NCBI GenBank assembly: GCA_963383645.1
Contig: OY726574.1
Coordinates: 54,177,477 to 54,241,476 of the forward strand
Direction: 5' to 3'
DNA: 64,000 nt
From: Muscardinus avellanarius
Taxonomy: Eukaryota > Chordata > Mammalia > Rodentia > Gliridae
Each line of letters begins with the position of its first letter. The first letter of the stretch is position 1. The notes beneath the pieces are model-generated. The model searched no databases. It was not told where the DNA came from and saw nothing but the letters and a program-made list of their open reading frames with translations. The position numbers and the translations under genes are program-made. Shown piece after piece: positions 1 to 10,252 of the stretch.

Positions 1-60
1 GAACTGCAGGTCCTGAGGCCAGTCTTGACAATTTAGCAAGATCCTTAGCAATGTAGCAAG
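1..60 (+). mobile_element. SINE head fragment at window edge
   Basis: Diverged piece of the B1-like head ('gaggccagtcttgacaattt'), cut by the window start. Confidence 0.5.
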
Positions 61-87
61 TTATAGTTTTAAATTTTGAAAATGATC

Positions 88-275
88 TGGGTATGTTGTA
101 ATCCCAGTACTTGGAGGGAGGCTGAGATAGGAGGAGCGCAGGTTTGTGGTCAGCCTCAGCAACCTGTGAGGCCTTCTGCAATTTAATGAGACCCTGTTTC
201 AAAATAAATAAACTAGGATTGGTGTTTACCTCAGAAGTGGAATGCCCCTGAGGTCAATCCCAAATTAAAAGCAGC
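88..275 (+). mobile_element. B1-dID SINE, old class A
   Basis: Head, linker 'caaaataaataaa' and ID tail are all recognisable. Several substitutions and lack of a clean A-tail suggest an old copy. Confidence 0.75.
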
Positions 276-473
276 AACTTATAAAAATGTCAATATTTCA
301 TGACAAACTGGGGGTTTACCCATTTAAAAATGAATGTAATTTACCATATCAACAGAATAAAGGAGGAAAACCGTATGAATATCTCAATAGAAGCAGAAAA
401 AGCATTCATACTTGAATTTCTAAAAGTTTTATCAGCTGGGCATGATGGTGCTTGTATTTCTAAAAGGTTTATC

Positions 474-885
474 AGCCGGGCATGGTGATGCATGCCTGTA
501 ATTGCAGTATTTGGAGGCTGAAACAGGTTTAAGACCAGCCTCAGCACTTTAGTGAGGTCCTCGGTAACTTAGTGAGAACCTGTTTCTTTTTCTTTTTCTT
601 TTCTTTTTTTTTTTTGTGGTACTGGGGTTCCTGGGAGCCCTTCTACCTCCGGGATACACTCCCAGACCTATTTTTCATATTTTTTATTTGGAAACAGGGT
701 CTCTTAAGCCAGCGCGGCTGGCTTCGAACCTGCACGATCCTCCTGTCTCCGCCTCCCAAGCGCCACCACGCCCAGCCATGAGAACCTGTTTCAATATAAA
801 AATATAAAATAGGCTGGGGGTGTGGCTCAGAGATAGTGTGTCCCTGGGTCCAATCTCCAGTACCAAAAATAAAAATATAAAGCTT
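474..885 (+). mobile_element. SINE split by a class C insertion
   Basis: The head (474-586) and ID tail (793-885) of one old SINE are separated by a minus-strand class C copy. The split point carries a 14-bp duplication, TGAGAACCTGTTTC, at 573-586 and 779-792. Confidence 0.85.
587..778 (-). mobile_element. Class C SINE
   Basis: Complete class C copy: T-rich tail at 587-616, 'ggggttcctgggagcccttc' and 'ttaagccagcgcggctggc'. Flanked by the TSD TGAGAACCTGTTTC, which sits inside an older SINE. Confidence 0.9.
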
Positions 886-1803
886 ATTTAAACAAGAATA
901 GACGGAATCTTCCCCATTTTAACAGAGAGCACATGTAGCTAGCATAATGGTGAAAGACGGAATACTTTTCCTAAGATCAGGAAGGATTTCCTCTCTCATT
1001 GCTTCTGTTTCTCGCTGCATTAGAGGTCAACCCAGTGCAATAAGACAAGAAAAAGAAATGAAATAAATGCAGATGAAAACAAACAGCCCTGGCAAGATCC
1101 CCTCCTGCTGGGCTTTCCTCCCCAACAGCCCTCATTTATCTCCACCTGCCTTCTCTCCCACCAAGTGTGTACCATCATCCCACGGAAGATCCAGTGAGCA
1201 TGGGCCTGGGCCCCTGAGGCTCTGGAACTATCTTTTTGGTTGTGAACTAAAGGCTGATAAAGATTACTACCTTAACGTGGTCAATTAAAACAAGTATCAG
1301 TTACCTTTAAGAACAGTAGTTACAGGGGCTGGTGCGAAGGGTGGGCTGCACCTCTCTGAAGCCGAGAGAATACATTTTGAAGGTGCCCCAATTAAAGTAA
1401 TGCTGGCAACTTTCTAATTTAAGTAATGCCGGCAATTTTGAAAATGTACAGCCAACTGCTTCCCTGGGGGGCTTTAAAATTTAAATCACCTGTGGTTTTA
1501 AGGTTGCAGCATGGGTCAGGGCCTGTGCGTATTAGTGGACTTCACTCAGTAGCTGTGCCTGGAGATGCAGAATCACAAAATGAGAAAGAGGGGAATGTAA
1601 AAATCTCAAGTATATCTGGAAAGCAATCTTCCCCTAGGGGGTAGCAGTTTTCCACAGAAACAAATGAAGGTCGCTGCTGATGAGGATAAAGGAGATGAGG
1701 ATGAAGATGAGGGAAAGGAAAGCGATTTTGATGAAGAGGAAACAAGAAAAAACTCCGGTTGCAAACTTTATACAAGATGCTTGAGTCCCAAATGCACAAA
1801 GGT

Positions 1804-2010
1804 CAGCCAGGTGTGGTGGCACAAGCCTGTATCTCAGTACTTGGAAGGCAGAGACAGATCACAAATGCACTGCCAGTCCCAGCAACTTAGACTCTCAGTA
1901 ACCTAGTGAGATCCTGTTTCAAAATAAAAAAATAAAATAGAGCTGAAGGTATAGCTTGGAGGTAGAATGTCTCTGGATTCAGTCCCCAATGTCTCCCATG
2001 CACACAAAAA
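1804..2010 (+). mobile_element. SINE inserted in the NPM1 pseudogene
   Basis: Diverged class A copy starting 'ccaggtgtggtggcacaag' directly after pseudogene sequence 'atgcacaaaggtc'. Confidence 0.8.
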
Positions 2011-2029
2011 ACACAAAAATCAACCCAGG

Positions 2030-2117
2030 GATGGTGTTGTTTAATATGTGGAGGGGTAGTTTAGTATGCATAAGGTTCTGAGTTTCAACCTGGGCACTGA
2101 AAAAAAAAAAAAAAAAA
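2030..2117 (+). mobile_element. Free ID monomer
   Basis: tRNA-derived ID unit without a B1 head; 'tagtatgcataaggttctgag' keeps the classic single-ID middle that the dimeric SINEs have lost. It ends in an A-run. Confidence 0.6.
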
Positions 2118-2170
2118 GAAGGAAGGAAGAAAGAAGAAATGAATGAGAGAAAGAAAGAAAAAGAAAATCA
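2101..2170 (+). repeat. A/G-rich simple repeat
   Basis: A18 followed by GAAGGAAG/AAAGAAAG runs, grown from the ID tail. Confidence 0.85.
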
Positions 2171-2191
2171 CAATGGAAAAGATTCCATTTC

Positions 2192-2400
2192 CAGCCAGGC
2201 GTGGTGGCGCACGCTTGTAATCCTAGTACTTGGGAGGCTGAGACAGGAGGAGCGCAGTTTCGTGGCCAGCCTCAGCTACTGAGTGAGGCCCTCTGCAACT
2301 TAGTGAGACCCTGTTTCCAAAATAAAGAATAAAAATAGGACTGGGAGTATAGCTCAGAGGTAGAATGCCCCTGTACTCCAGTACCACACACACACAAAAA
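2192..2400 (+). mobile_element. Class A SINE in the NPM1 pseudogene
   Basis: Complete copy with (CA)n-like tail. NPM1-like sequence resumes directly after it at 2403. Confidence 0.9.
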
Positions 2401-2631
2401 AGACTCCCTCTCAAGTTCAAAGGTCAAGTGTCCTTTCAAAAACAGGGAAAAAAAAACCAAAAAAGACACAAAAAGGCCCTACTTCTGTAAAAGGCACTAA
2501 AGCAAAATACAAATACATATTTAAAAAGCATATAAATGTCTTGAGTACTACTGGCAAATTAAACCCAAAGATGAGAGGAGAAAGAAATAGAGTCCATACT
2601 GAGTACTATCAACAAACCAGATAAGTCTTCT

Positions 2632-2633
<2 letters not shown>

Positions 2634-2671
<38 letters not shown>

Positions 2672-2873
2672 AGGTCTGTGGATGGAACCCAGGGAGATTT
2701 GACCTCTAAGCTACACCACCTGCCCTAATTTTTTTTTCTTTATTTTGAAACAGGGTCTCACTAGGTTGCGGAGGGCCTCACTAAGTAGCCGAGCCTGTCC
2801 ACGAACCGCGATCCTCTGATCTCAGCCTCCTGAATGCTGGGATGACTAGCGTGCGCCACCACGCCCGGCTTAA
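2634..2873 (-). mobile_element. Class A SINE
   Basis: T36 run at 2634-2669 is the A-tail; head ends 'ccaccacgcccggct'. Confidence 0.9.
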
Positions 2874-2879
2874 GTCATT

Positions 2880-3126
2880 ATTTTTGTTTGGTTTGGTTTT
2901 GGTTTTGGTGGGGTTTTTTTGGTTTTTTGTTTTGTTTGTTTGTTTTTGGTGGTACTGGGGTTCTTGGAAACCCTTCTACCTCCGGACTACACTCCCAGAC
3001 CTATTTTATATTTTTATTTGGAAACAGGGTTTCTTAAGCCAGCGCGGCTGGTTTCGAACCTGCGTGATCCTCCTGTCTCCGCCTCCCAAGCGCGGGGATG
3101 ACAAGTGTGCTCTAGCACGCCGGGCC
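2880..3126 (-). mobile_element. Class C SINE
   Basis: Long GGTTTT/TTTG tail, then 'ggggttcttggaaacccttc' and 'ttaagccagcgcggctgg'. Confidence 0.9.
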
Positions 3127-3354
3127 TGAGTCATCTGTTTTAACTCAATCTTTGTTACTGACTTGCCATTCCCCTGCTCTTCTAGGTGAGAAGACATCTC
3201 TTGATTTCCTAAGGTACTTTTTTTTTATTGCTATGTTTCAATGAACTTTACATATTGCTCTGTTATTTGCATATATGCCTCATCACTTTAACCATGCTTT
3301 AATTACCTTTGTATCTCCTAAGGTGCTCAATAAATATTTGAATGACTCAAAAAT
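3127..3354. other. Unassigned spacer
   Basis: AT-rich sequence with no gene. 'ggtgctcaataaatatttgaatgact' style wording near 3320-3345 resembles the 3' end of an ancient MIR/L2 element, but the match is too short to call. Confidence 0.3.
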
Positions 3355-3609
3355 AAAGAACTATCTCTCTATGTTGGCTGACAACATGCTCATCTAAAAT
3401 GAAAACACCAAAGAATGCATAGAATAACATCTGAGACTAATAAGTGAACTTGGGAAATGCCCCAGGATTCAAGGACAATATACAAACAGTAATTGAACTT
3501 CTAAAAACTGGCAACAAACTATTAGAAATTAAAATTTAAAATTATAACTATTGATAATAGTATATGAAGTATGTGCTAACAACTCCAAATTATTGATATA
3601 AAAAATAAA

Positions 3610-3836
3610 AGAAGCTGGGCGTGGTGGTGCACGCTTGTAATCCCAGCCCTGGGAGGCTGAGACAGGAGGATCGCACAGGTTCGAAGCAGCCTCAGCTACT
3701 TAGTGAGGCTCTCAGCAACTTAGTGAGACCCTGTTTCCAAATAAAATATAAAATAGGTCTGAGAGTATAGCCTGAAGGTAGAAAGCCCCCGGGTTCCACC
3801 CCAGTACCACAAAAAAAAAAAAAAAAAAAAAAGAAG
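3610..3836 (+). mobile_element. Class B SINE
   Basis: Linker 'ccaaataaaatataaaatag', A22 tail, and AAAAGAAG(A)AGC on both sides as the likely TSD. Confidence 0.9.
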
Positions 3837-4107
3837 AAGCCCTAAACAAATGAAGGGTATACTATATTCATGAACTGGAAAACTCAATATCCTTAGGATG
3901 TCAATTCTCCCCAAAATTGATTTATTGATTTAATATAATTTCAATAAAAATCCTACCAGGGTATTCTGCAGAAGTTTGCAAACTAATTCTTAAAATTACA
4001 TAGAAAAGCACAGGATCTAAAATAGCCAAAACAATTCTGAAAAATAAAAACAAAACTGGAGTTTTCACACTACTTTATTTCAAGATTCTTACAAAACTAG
4101 AGCAATG

Positions 4108-4306
4108 GAGCTGGGCGTGGTGGCGCAAGCTTGTAATCGCAGCATTTGGGAGGTTGAGAGGAGGGTGGCTACTTAGTGAAGCCCTTTACAACTCAGTGAG
4201 ACTCTGTTGAGAAAGAATGAAAAAACAGGACTTGGGGTATAGCTTAGAAGTAGAATGCCCCTGGCTTCCATCCCCAGTACCACAAAAAAAAAAAAAAAAA
4301 AAAAAG
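4108..4306 (+). mobile_element. Class A SINE inside old L1
   Basis: Internal deletion in the head (about 4160-4165); A21 tail. Confidence 0.85.
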
Positions 4307-4554
4307 AATTGAGCAGTCAAAACAGAATAGTATTGGTAAGTGACAAACATAGATAAATTGAATGAAATACTCTAGAAATAAACACATAAAATCAGTCAGT
4401 TATTTTCAAAATGTGCCAAAGAAATTAAATGATGAAAGTAGTTTTCAGTAACTGGAAATCAAGCGACTTATAAAACATATGTTTTTCCATGTACAAAAAC
4501 AGTTTAATCTGTCATTGATTTCTTATATCTTTTGCTTTTTAAATTCTCTTATTT

Positions 4555-4556
<2 letters not shown>

Positions 4557-4599
<43 letters not shown>

Positions 4600-5037
4600 G
4601 GGGATTGAACTTAGGGGGCATTCTACCTCTGAGCTACACCATCAACCTTTATTATGTGTGTGTGTGTATATATATATACATATATATGCTTTTTCCCCCC
4701 TTTGGTGTTAGTGAGGATTGAACTCAGGGGCATACTATCTCCAAGCTACACCCTCAGCTCAGTTTTGTTTTGTTTTGTTTTGTTTTGAAACAGGGTCTCA
4801 CTAAGTTGCAGAGGACCTTACAGGATTTCTGAGGCTGATGACGAACATGAGATCCTCCTGTCTCAGCCTTCCAAGTACTGGGATTACCAATTGCGCCACC
4901 GTGCCTGGCTTATGTTTTCTATTTTGAAACAGGGCCTCGCTAGGTTGCTGAGTCTCTACTTGCTGAAGCTGTCCTTAAACCTGTCTTAACCTCCCAAGTA
5001 CTGGGATTACAGGTGTGTGCCCCACCATGCCTGACTA
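4557..5037 (-). mobile_element. SINE split by another SINE, (TG)n tail
   Basis: The ID tail (4595-4650) and B1 head (4911-5037) of one copy lie either side of the SINE at 4660-4911. The A-tail has become (TG)18 at 4559-4594. Confidence 0.75.
4660..4911 (-). mobile_element. Class A SINE, nested
   Basis: Full copy with a (TTTTG)n linker; it broke the SINE at 4557-5037 in its A-rich linker. A (TG)n(TA)n run sits at its tail. Confidence 0.8.
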
Positions 5038-5100
5038 TTTATATTATTTTCTTATGATCAGTTAATATATAATTTCAACTCATTTAAATTTGTAAGGTTT

Positions 5101-5172
5101 TTTTTTCCCCAGTACCAGGAATTGAATCCAGGAGCATTCTACCTCTTAGCCATACCCTTAACCCTATTTTAT
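5101..5172 (-). mobile_element. ID tail fragment
   Basis: Only the ID part is visible, ended by a (TTTA)n run. Confidence 0.65.
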
Positions 5173-5411
5173 TATTTATTTTATTTTATTTATTTATTTA
5201 TTTATTTATTTTTGCAGTACCGGGGGGAACCCAGTGGCATTCTACCTCCAAGCTACACCCTCAGCCCTATTTTTTATTCTTCATTCTGAAACAGGGTCTC
5301 ACTGAATTGGAAGGGCCTCACTAGGTAGCTGAGGCTGTCTGTGAACCGCGATCCTCCTGTCTCAGCCTCCCAAATGCTGGAATTACAAGTGTGCACCACC
5401 ATGCCCGGCTC
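5173..5411 (-). mobile_element. Class A SINE with (ATTT)n tail
   Basis: Full head and tail; the A-tail is an ATTT microsatellite at 5173-5212. Confidence 0.9.
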
Positions 5412-5431
5412 TAGGGTCTAAGGGTCTCCCA

Positions 5432-5652
5432 AGCCAGGCGTGGTGGCGCACGCTTGTAATCCCAGTACTTGGGAGGCTGAGACAGGAGGATCACAGGTTC
5501 GCAGCCAGCCTCATCTACTTAGTGAGGCTCTCTGCAACTTAGTGAGATCCTGTTTCAAAACAAAGAATAAAAAAAAAAAATAGGGCTGGAGGTATAGCTT
5601 GGAGGTAGAATGCCCCTGGGTTCAATCCCTGGTATCACACACACAAAAAAAA
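5432..5652 (+). mobile_element. Class A SINE
   Basis: Complete; ends in a short (CA)n and A8. Two further ID units follow directly (5660-5837). Confidence 0.9.
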
Positions 5653-5659
5653 GGAATAA

Positions 5660-5722
5660 ATTAGGGCTGGAGATGTAGCTCAGAGGTAGAATGCTCCTGG
5701 GCTCAATCCCCAAATACCACAA

Positions 5723-5757
<35 letters not shown>

Positions 5758-5837
5758 TGATGATGATGATGATGTCTGGGGGCCTATCAGAAGTAGAACG
5801 CCCCTGGGTTCAATCTCTAGCATGCCCCCCATGCCCA
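5660..5837 (+). mobile_element. Two extra ID units after a SINE
   Basis: 'gggctggagatgtagctcag' at 5663 starts one ID unit. A second, 'gtctgggggcctatcagaag', starts at 5775. They are separated by (AAT)n(GAT)n, so the array reads B1-ID-ID-ID. Confidence 0.7.
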
Positions 5838-5890
5838 AAGAAAAGGAGGAGGAGGAGGAGGAGGAAGAGGAGGAGGGGGGGGAGGAAGAA
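5725..5890 (+). repeat. Trinucleotide microsatellites
   Basis: (AAT)10 then (GAT)6 at 5725-5774, and (AGG)n at 5844-5886, each grown from an ID tail. Confidence 0.9.
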
Positions 5891-5924
5891 GTCTAAGACT
5901 TGTTTTTTTTTTAAATATCTGTAA

Positions 5925-6090
5925 CTGGAGGAGCTGGGTGGTTTGACTGCCATTTCTGCGTGTGACTGGCATCTAGTGGGTAGAGGTCAGGAATGTTGCT
6001 AGATATTTGATATTGTACCAGTCAGAACAAAGAATCATCTGGTCCAAAGTATCAATAGCATTGTATTGAGAACCCTAATTTCAGTTCTTG
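5925..6090 (+). mobile_element. hAT-Charlie DNA transposon remnant (MER20-like)
   Basis: 'ctggcatctagtgggtagag' and 'acaaagaatcatctggtcc' match the right half of a common non-autonomous hAT repeat that I recall as MER20. The family name is from memory. Confidence 0.55.
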
Positions 6091-6445
6091 ACACTTTTGC
6101 TATGCGGCTTTAAGCCTGTCTTGACATATACGCAGCTCAAGGGTAAACTTGGGCAGTGTAGCTTTTCACAGTTCCGGGGCATTCTCTTCCTTCCACACTG
6201 TCGGTCTCAGGCCCTCAGTGTCTGGGAAAAGGACACAGAGGGTCCTTGTCTCCGTTCTGTGTAGGAAGAGGAGGTTTCTTCTAAGAGTTTTGCAGCCTGT
6301 ATCAGCTGCTAAATAGTTCTGCAGTTGAAGCCTCCCCTTAGGGAAAAGCTACACAAGAAATGACAGAAAAAAATCTCATATGTGCTTCTTCAAGTTTTGA
6401 CTTCAAACTGTGATTTACTAGTTTTGTTCACTATTAAGAGTCCTT
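6091..6445. other. Non-repeat spacer
   Basis: No gene, RNA or repeat recognised. Confidence 0.5.
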
Positions 6446-6874
6446 GGGCAATTTTTTTTTTTCTTACTGGGATTGAACCCAGGAGCATTCTACCTCCAAG
6501 CTACACCCCCAGCCCTATACTTTATTCTTTTTATTTTTTATTTTTGGTGGTACTGGGGTTCCTGGAAACTCTTCTATTTCGACTTCTGGGCTACACTCCC
6601 AGACCTATTTTTTTATATATATTTTTTTGGAAACAGGGTCTCTTAAACCAGCGTAGCTGGTTTCGAACCTGCATGATCCTCTTGTCTCCGCCTCCCAAGC
6701 GCGGGAATTACAAGCATGGGCCACCACGCCTGGCCTATTCTTTATTTTGAAACAGGGTCTCACTAAGTTGTGGAGGACCTCACTAAACAGCTGAGGCTGG
6801 CTGCGAACCTGTGATCCTCCTGTCTCAGCCTCCCAAGTACTGGGATTACAAGCGTACACCACCATGCCCAGTCT
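6446..6874 (-). mobile_element. Class A SINE split by a class C copy
   Basis: ID tail 6450-6532, head 6737-6872. Outer TSD TTGGGCAATTTT at about 6443-6454 and 6874-6885. Confidence 0.9.
6533..6736 (-). mobile_element. Class C SINE, nested
   Basis: 'ggggttcctggaaactcttc' and 'ttaaaccagcgtagctgg'. Flanked by CCTAT(A/T)CTTTATT-like repeats of the host SINE linker. Confidence 0.85.
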
Positions 6875-7049
6875 TGGGCAATTTTAAAGATATATTTTGT
6901 CTAAAATTTTAAGCTGTAAGCAGCAGGAAGAAAGGTATTTATGAGTGTACTCTATCTTGATCAGAACTTGAAGTCACATTCTGGTATTTAACTTAAGAAA
7001 CAAATGTCAAGAATAGTTGAAATATATGTAAAATTAATATAATAAAAGG

Positions 7050-7101
<52 letters not shown>

Positions 7102-7295
7102 GAGGATTGAACCCAGGGGCATTCTACCTCTGAACTATACATACCTCCAGCCCTATTTTTCATTTTTTATTTTGAAACAAGGTCTCACTAAGTTGCAGAG
7201 GGCCTCACTAAGTAGCTGAAGCTGTCTGCAAACCTGCCATCCTCCTGTCTCAGCCTCCCCAATACTGGGATTACCAGCATGCACCATGCCCGGCT
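7050..7295 (-). mobile_element. Class A SINE with (TG)n tail
   Basis: (TG)n at 7050-7097 replaces the A-tail; complete head to 'catgcccggct'. Confidence 0.9.
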
Positions 7296-7649
7296 GGCAG
7301 GCAAGGTCTTGAAGGTCACAGGGTCCAGTGACCTCCCAGAGTTGCCTGGGGTAGAAGTGGGTGCTGAGAGTGCTAAGTATAGACGATACTAATCAAGTCT
7401 TCTTAAAATAACTGACACAGTCAGAACCCAAGCATTTCAGTTATGTTGAGACATCTTGATGTCTTTTCTTGTACTCGTCTTCAGTGGGTGGCTTTGCACA
7501 AACACCCTTCACTGTTGTCCAGGATATGGATTTAGACCACGCTACTCAGAGCTGTAGACATTCCTCGGAGCATCCCCAGTGCCAAAAGTAGTGGGGTGTG
7601 TGAACCTGCTGGGATTAGCCCCTGCTTCAATGACAGCAGCCCTTGCGGT
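7296..7649. other. Non-repeat spacer
   Basis: No reading frame or repeat recognised. Confidence 0.5.
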
Positions 7650-7844
7650 TTGTTTTTGTGGTACTGGGGCATTCTACCTCCGAGTTTCACCCCCAGCCCT
7701 AGATTTTTATTCTTTATTTTGAAACAGGGTCTCACTGAGTTGCAAAGGGCCTCACTAAGTAGCTGAGGCTGTCCGCGAACCGCGATCCTCCTGTTTCAGC
7801 CTCCTGAATGCTGGGATTATAAGCATGCGCCACCATGCCCGGCA
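7650..7844 (-). mobile_element. Class A SINE
   Basis: Head-to-head with the plus copy at 7877; about 32 bases separate the two heads. Confidence 0.9.
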
Positions 7845-7876
7845 TACTATTTTTTTTTTATTAAAAAAATTGTGTG

Positions 7877-8090
7877 AGCCGGCCGTGGTGGCACACGCTT
7901 ATAATCCCAGCATTCGGGAGGCTGAGACCTGGAGGATCGCGGTTCGCGGACAGCCTCAGCTACTTAGTGAGGCCCTCTGCAACTCAGTGAGACCTGGTTT
8001 CAAAATAAAGAATAAAAAAATAGGGCATGGGGTGTAGCTCGGAGGTCAAATGCCCCTGGGTTCCATCCCCAGACCCGCAAAAAAAAAAAA

Positions 8091-8092
<2 letters not shown>
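7877..8092 (+). mobile_element. Class A SINE
   Basis: TSD AATTGTGTG before (7868-7876) and after (about 8089) the copy; forms an inverted repeat with 7650-7844. Confidence 0.9.
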
Positions 8093-8093
<1 letters not shown>

Positions 8094-8132
<39 letters not shown>

Positions 8133-8333
8133 GCTGCAATTGAACCCAGGGACATTCTGCCTCTGAACTCCACCCCCCAGCCCTATTTTTTTTTATTATT
8201 TTTTATTTTAAAACAGGGTCTCACTGAGTAGCAGAAGTACTCACTAAGTAACTGAGGCTGTCTGAGAACTGTGATTCTCCTGTTTCAGCCTCCCAAATGC
8301 TGGGATTAGAAGCGTGTGCCACCATGCCCGGCT
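8094..8333 (-). mobile_element. Class A SINE with (TG)n tail
   Basis: (TG)n at 8094-8131; complete head. Confidence 0.85.
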
Positions 8334-8343
8334 ACCAACTCAA

Positions 8344-8440
8344 TTTTTTATCCTTTTTCTTTTTTCTTTTCTGGTACTGGGAAAGGAAGTCAGGGCATTC
8401 TACCTCTAAGAGACACCCCAAGCCCTAATTTTTTATTCCT
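8344..8440 (-). mobile_element. ID tail half of a split SINE
   Basis: Ends in the A-rich linker where the class B copy at 8441 begins; its own head was not located with certainty. Confidence 0.65.
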
Positions 8441-8657
8441 TTTTTTGTGTGTGTGTGGCACTGAGGGTACAACCCAGAGGCTTTTCTACCTCCAGGCTAT
8501 ACTCCCAGACCTATTTTATACTTTATTTGGAAACAGGGTCTCACTAAGTTGCTGAGAGCCTCACTAAGTAGCTGAGGCTGGCTTCGAACCTGTGCGATCC
8601 TCCTATCTCAGCCTCCCAAACGCTGGGATTATAAGTGTATGCCACCATGTCTGGCTC
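8441..8657 (-). mobile_element. Class B SINE, nested
   Basis: Linker 'tactttatttggaaacaggg'; (TG)n-like tail. Confidence 0.85.
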
Positions 8658-8664
8658 TTTATTC

Positions 8665-8764
8665 TGTGTTTGTTTGTTTGTTTGTTTGTTTGTTTTTGCA
8701 GGTCTGGGGATGGAATCCAGGGGTATTCGACCTCTGAGCTACACCCTCTGTCCTATTTTTTATT

Positions 8765-8803
<39 letters not shown>

Positions 8804-9136
8804 TTTTATTTGTGTGGTGCTGAGGGTAGAACCCAGGGGATTTTCTACCCCCGGGCTATACTCCCAGAAATATTTTACACTTTATTTGGAAACAGGGTCT
8901 CACTAAGTTGCTGAGAGCCTCACTAAGTAGCTGAGACTGGCTTTGAACCTGTGCGATCCTCCTGTCTCAGCCTCCTAAACGATGGGATTATAAGCGTGCG
9001 CCACCACGCCTGGGTTTTATTCTGTATTTTTGAAACAGGGTTTTACTGAGTTGCGAAGGGCCTTGCTAAGTAGCTGAGGCTGCCCGTGAACTGCAATCCC
9101 CGGTCTCCCCCTCCTGAATGCTGGGATTACAAGCAT
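8665..9136 (-). mobile_element. Class A SINE split by class B
   Basis: (TTTG)n tail and ID part 8668-8756; head 9015-9136. Confidence 0.8.
8757..9014 (-). mobile_element. Class B SINE, nested, (ATTT)n tail
   Basis: (ATTT)11 at 8764-8810 is the tail; inserted in the linker of the SINE at 8665-9136. Confidence 0.85.
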
Positions 9137-9231
9137 GCCAGTACCACAAAAAAGAAAAAAAGTAAAGAAAGGAAGGAAGAAAGATAAAAAAAACAACAGA
9201 AGTGATACCTGATGCATATAGCATCTTTCTG

Positions 9232-9232
<1 letters not shown>

Positions 9233-9279
<47 letters not shown>

Positions 9280-9477
9280 TGTGTGTTACTAGGGATTGAG
9301 CCCAAAGGCATTCTACCTCCAAGCTGTACCCTCAGCCCAATTTTATTTATTTGGAAACAGGATCTCACTAACTTACTGAGATCTACTAAGTTGCCAAGGC
9401 TGGGTTCGAGCCTGTGATCCTCCTGTCTCAGTCTCCCAAGTCCTGGGATTACAAGCGTGCACCACCACACCCGGCTA
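9233..9477 (-). mobile_element. SINE with (TG)n tail
   Basis: TSD TAGCATCTTT at 9219-9228 and 9477-9486 brackets the copy; (TG)n at 9235-9287. Confidence 0.9.
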
Positions 9478-9486
9478 GCATCTTTT

Positions 9487-10252
9487 AAATCAAGAGAACA
9501 CAGTGAGAAGACAGGTAGAAAGAATGGTGTTATACCTCCCTTCCTTCCATTTATTGACTGCCCACCATTTCGGAAGGAGACGCTTCATTCATGAGAAGCT
9601 GAGCAGCCACAGCCTTCACTGTGTGAAAAGATCTCTGAATGGTCGGAGCGTCATGAATGAGCTCTTTGAGCCGATTCGATTCACCCAGTTCCCGGTGTGT
9701 AATAAGGCTGGGGTAAAGAGAATGGCGACTTGGGGATTCCAGCAGTCCTCTCAAAGGCAGAGCATTTCAGACGAGATAATGGGAGAGGACCCACACCGGC
9801 AGTGTGATCGTGTGCAGGGCAGGGTTTTCATCCCTTGCCCCGTGTCCCTAAGGATAACGGCAGTTAAATTCTCTAGGGTAGGTATCGTCTTCCTAACAGG
9901 GAATCAGGGCATGAGTCGGTTTCATTTCAAAAGAACTACGCAAGGTTAATGCTTGCTAAGCAATACACTTGAATATAGTCTGTACACATCCACATTGAGT
10001 TAGAGTATTCAAGAAGAAGAACCCATCTGTATCTTAGGTCAATGGTGAGGGAACCAAGGAGAAAAACTATACTTATCGATTTTCAAACTTTGGGTCGAGA
10101 TGTTTTTCTTCTAAATCAAAGTTGATATAACAGGAAAAAAGGGAAGGCCTATGGGGAAAAGGCCTACGGTGTGATACAAGAAAAAAAATCTCCTGAGAAC
10201 TTAAAGAAAGTCCTTATTTAAGACTGATTTTCATTTATTTTTCTTTTACACA
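9487..10252. other. Unique block with a 148-codon open frame
   Basis: A 766-bp island free of recognised repeats. A plus-strand open frame runs 9503-9949 and starts with an ATG at 9503. Its product has no domain, signal peptide or membrane segment that I recognise. A chance ORF in old unique sequence is most likely. Confidence 0.35.

Larger units (their letters stand above)
276..1075 (+). mobile_element. Ancient L1 ORF2 fragment, sense
   Basis: Outside the SINEs at 474-885, this stretch matches the L1 ORF2 reverse-transcriptase coding region: 'catatcaacagaataaagga', 'gaagcagaaaaagcattcat', then 'ataatggtgaaagacggaat' and 'cctaagatcaggaa'. The frame is broken. It appears to continue at 3355-4470, so the NPM1 pseudogene and the SINEs between lie inside or beside one decayed L1. 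Confidence 0.75.
1190..2515 (+). pseudogene. NPM1: NPM1 processed pseudogene, broken
   Basis: Intronless, decayed copy of nucleophosmin mRNA. Near 1213-1285 it encodes NYLFGCELKADKDY, a hallmark of the nucleophosmin core. 1430-1650 gives LPWGALKFKSPVVLRLQHGS and ISGLHSVAV, matching the rest of the core. 1664-1760 gives the acidic tract (ADEDKGDEDEDEGKESDFDEEE). 1770-1800, 2165-2190 and 2403-2510 follow the C-terminal coding region. The frame is broken by stops and indels, with stretches lost near 1340-1390. SINEs at 1804-2170 and 2192-2400 interrupt it, and it fades after about 2515 before the normal C-terminus. NPM1 is a nucleolar histone and ribosome chaperone whose processed pseudogenes are common in mammals. 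No coding function is expected. Confidence 0.85.
3355..4470 (+). mobile_element. Ancient L1 ORF2 fragment, sense, continued
   Basis: Outside the two SINEs it follows L1 ORF2: 'gttggctgacaacatgctca' (the FADD catalytic region, decayed), 'actaataagtgaact', 'aggatgtcaattctccccaaa', 'aatagccaaaacaattctga' and 'gaatagtattggtaa'. Many indels; not coding. Confidence 0.75.

Noticed and set aside
5663..5722. tRNA gene suggested by ID A/B-box wording
   Set aside because: ID units are tRNA-derived SINE parts without a cloverleaf or proper 3' end.
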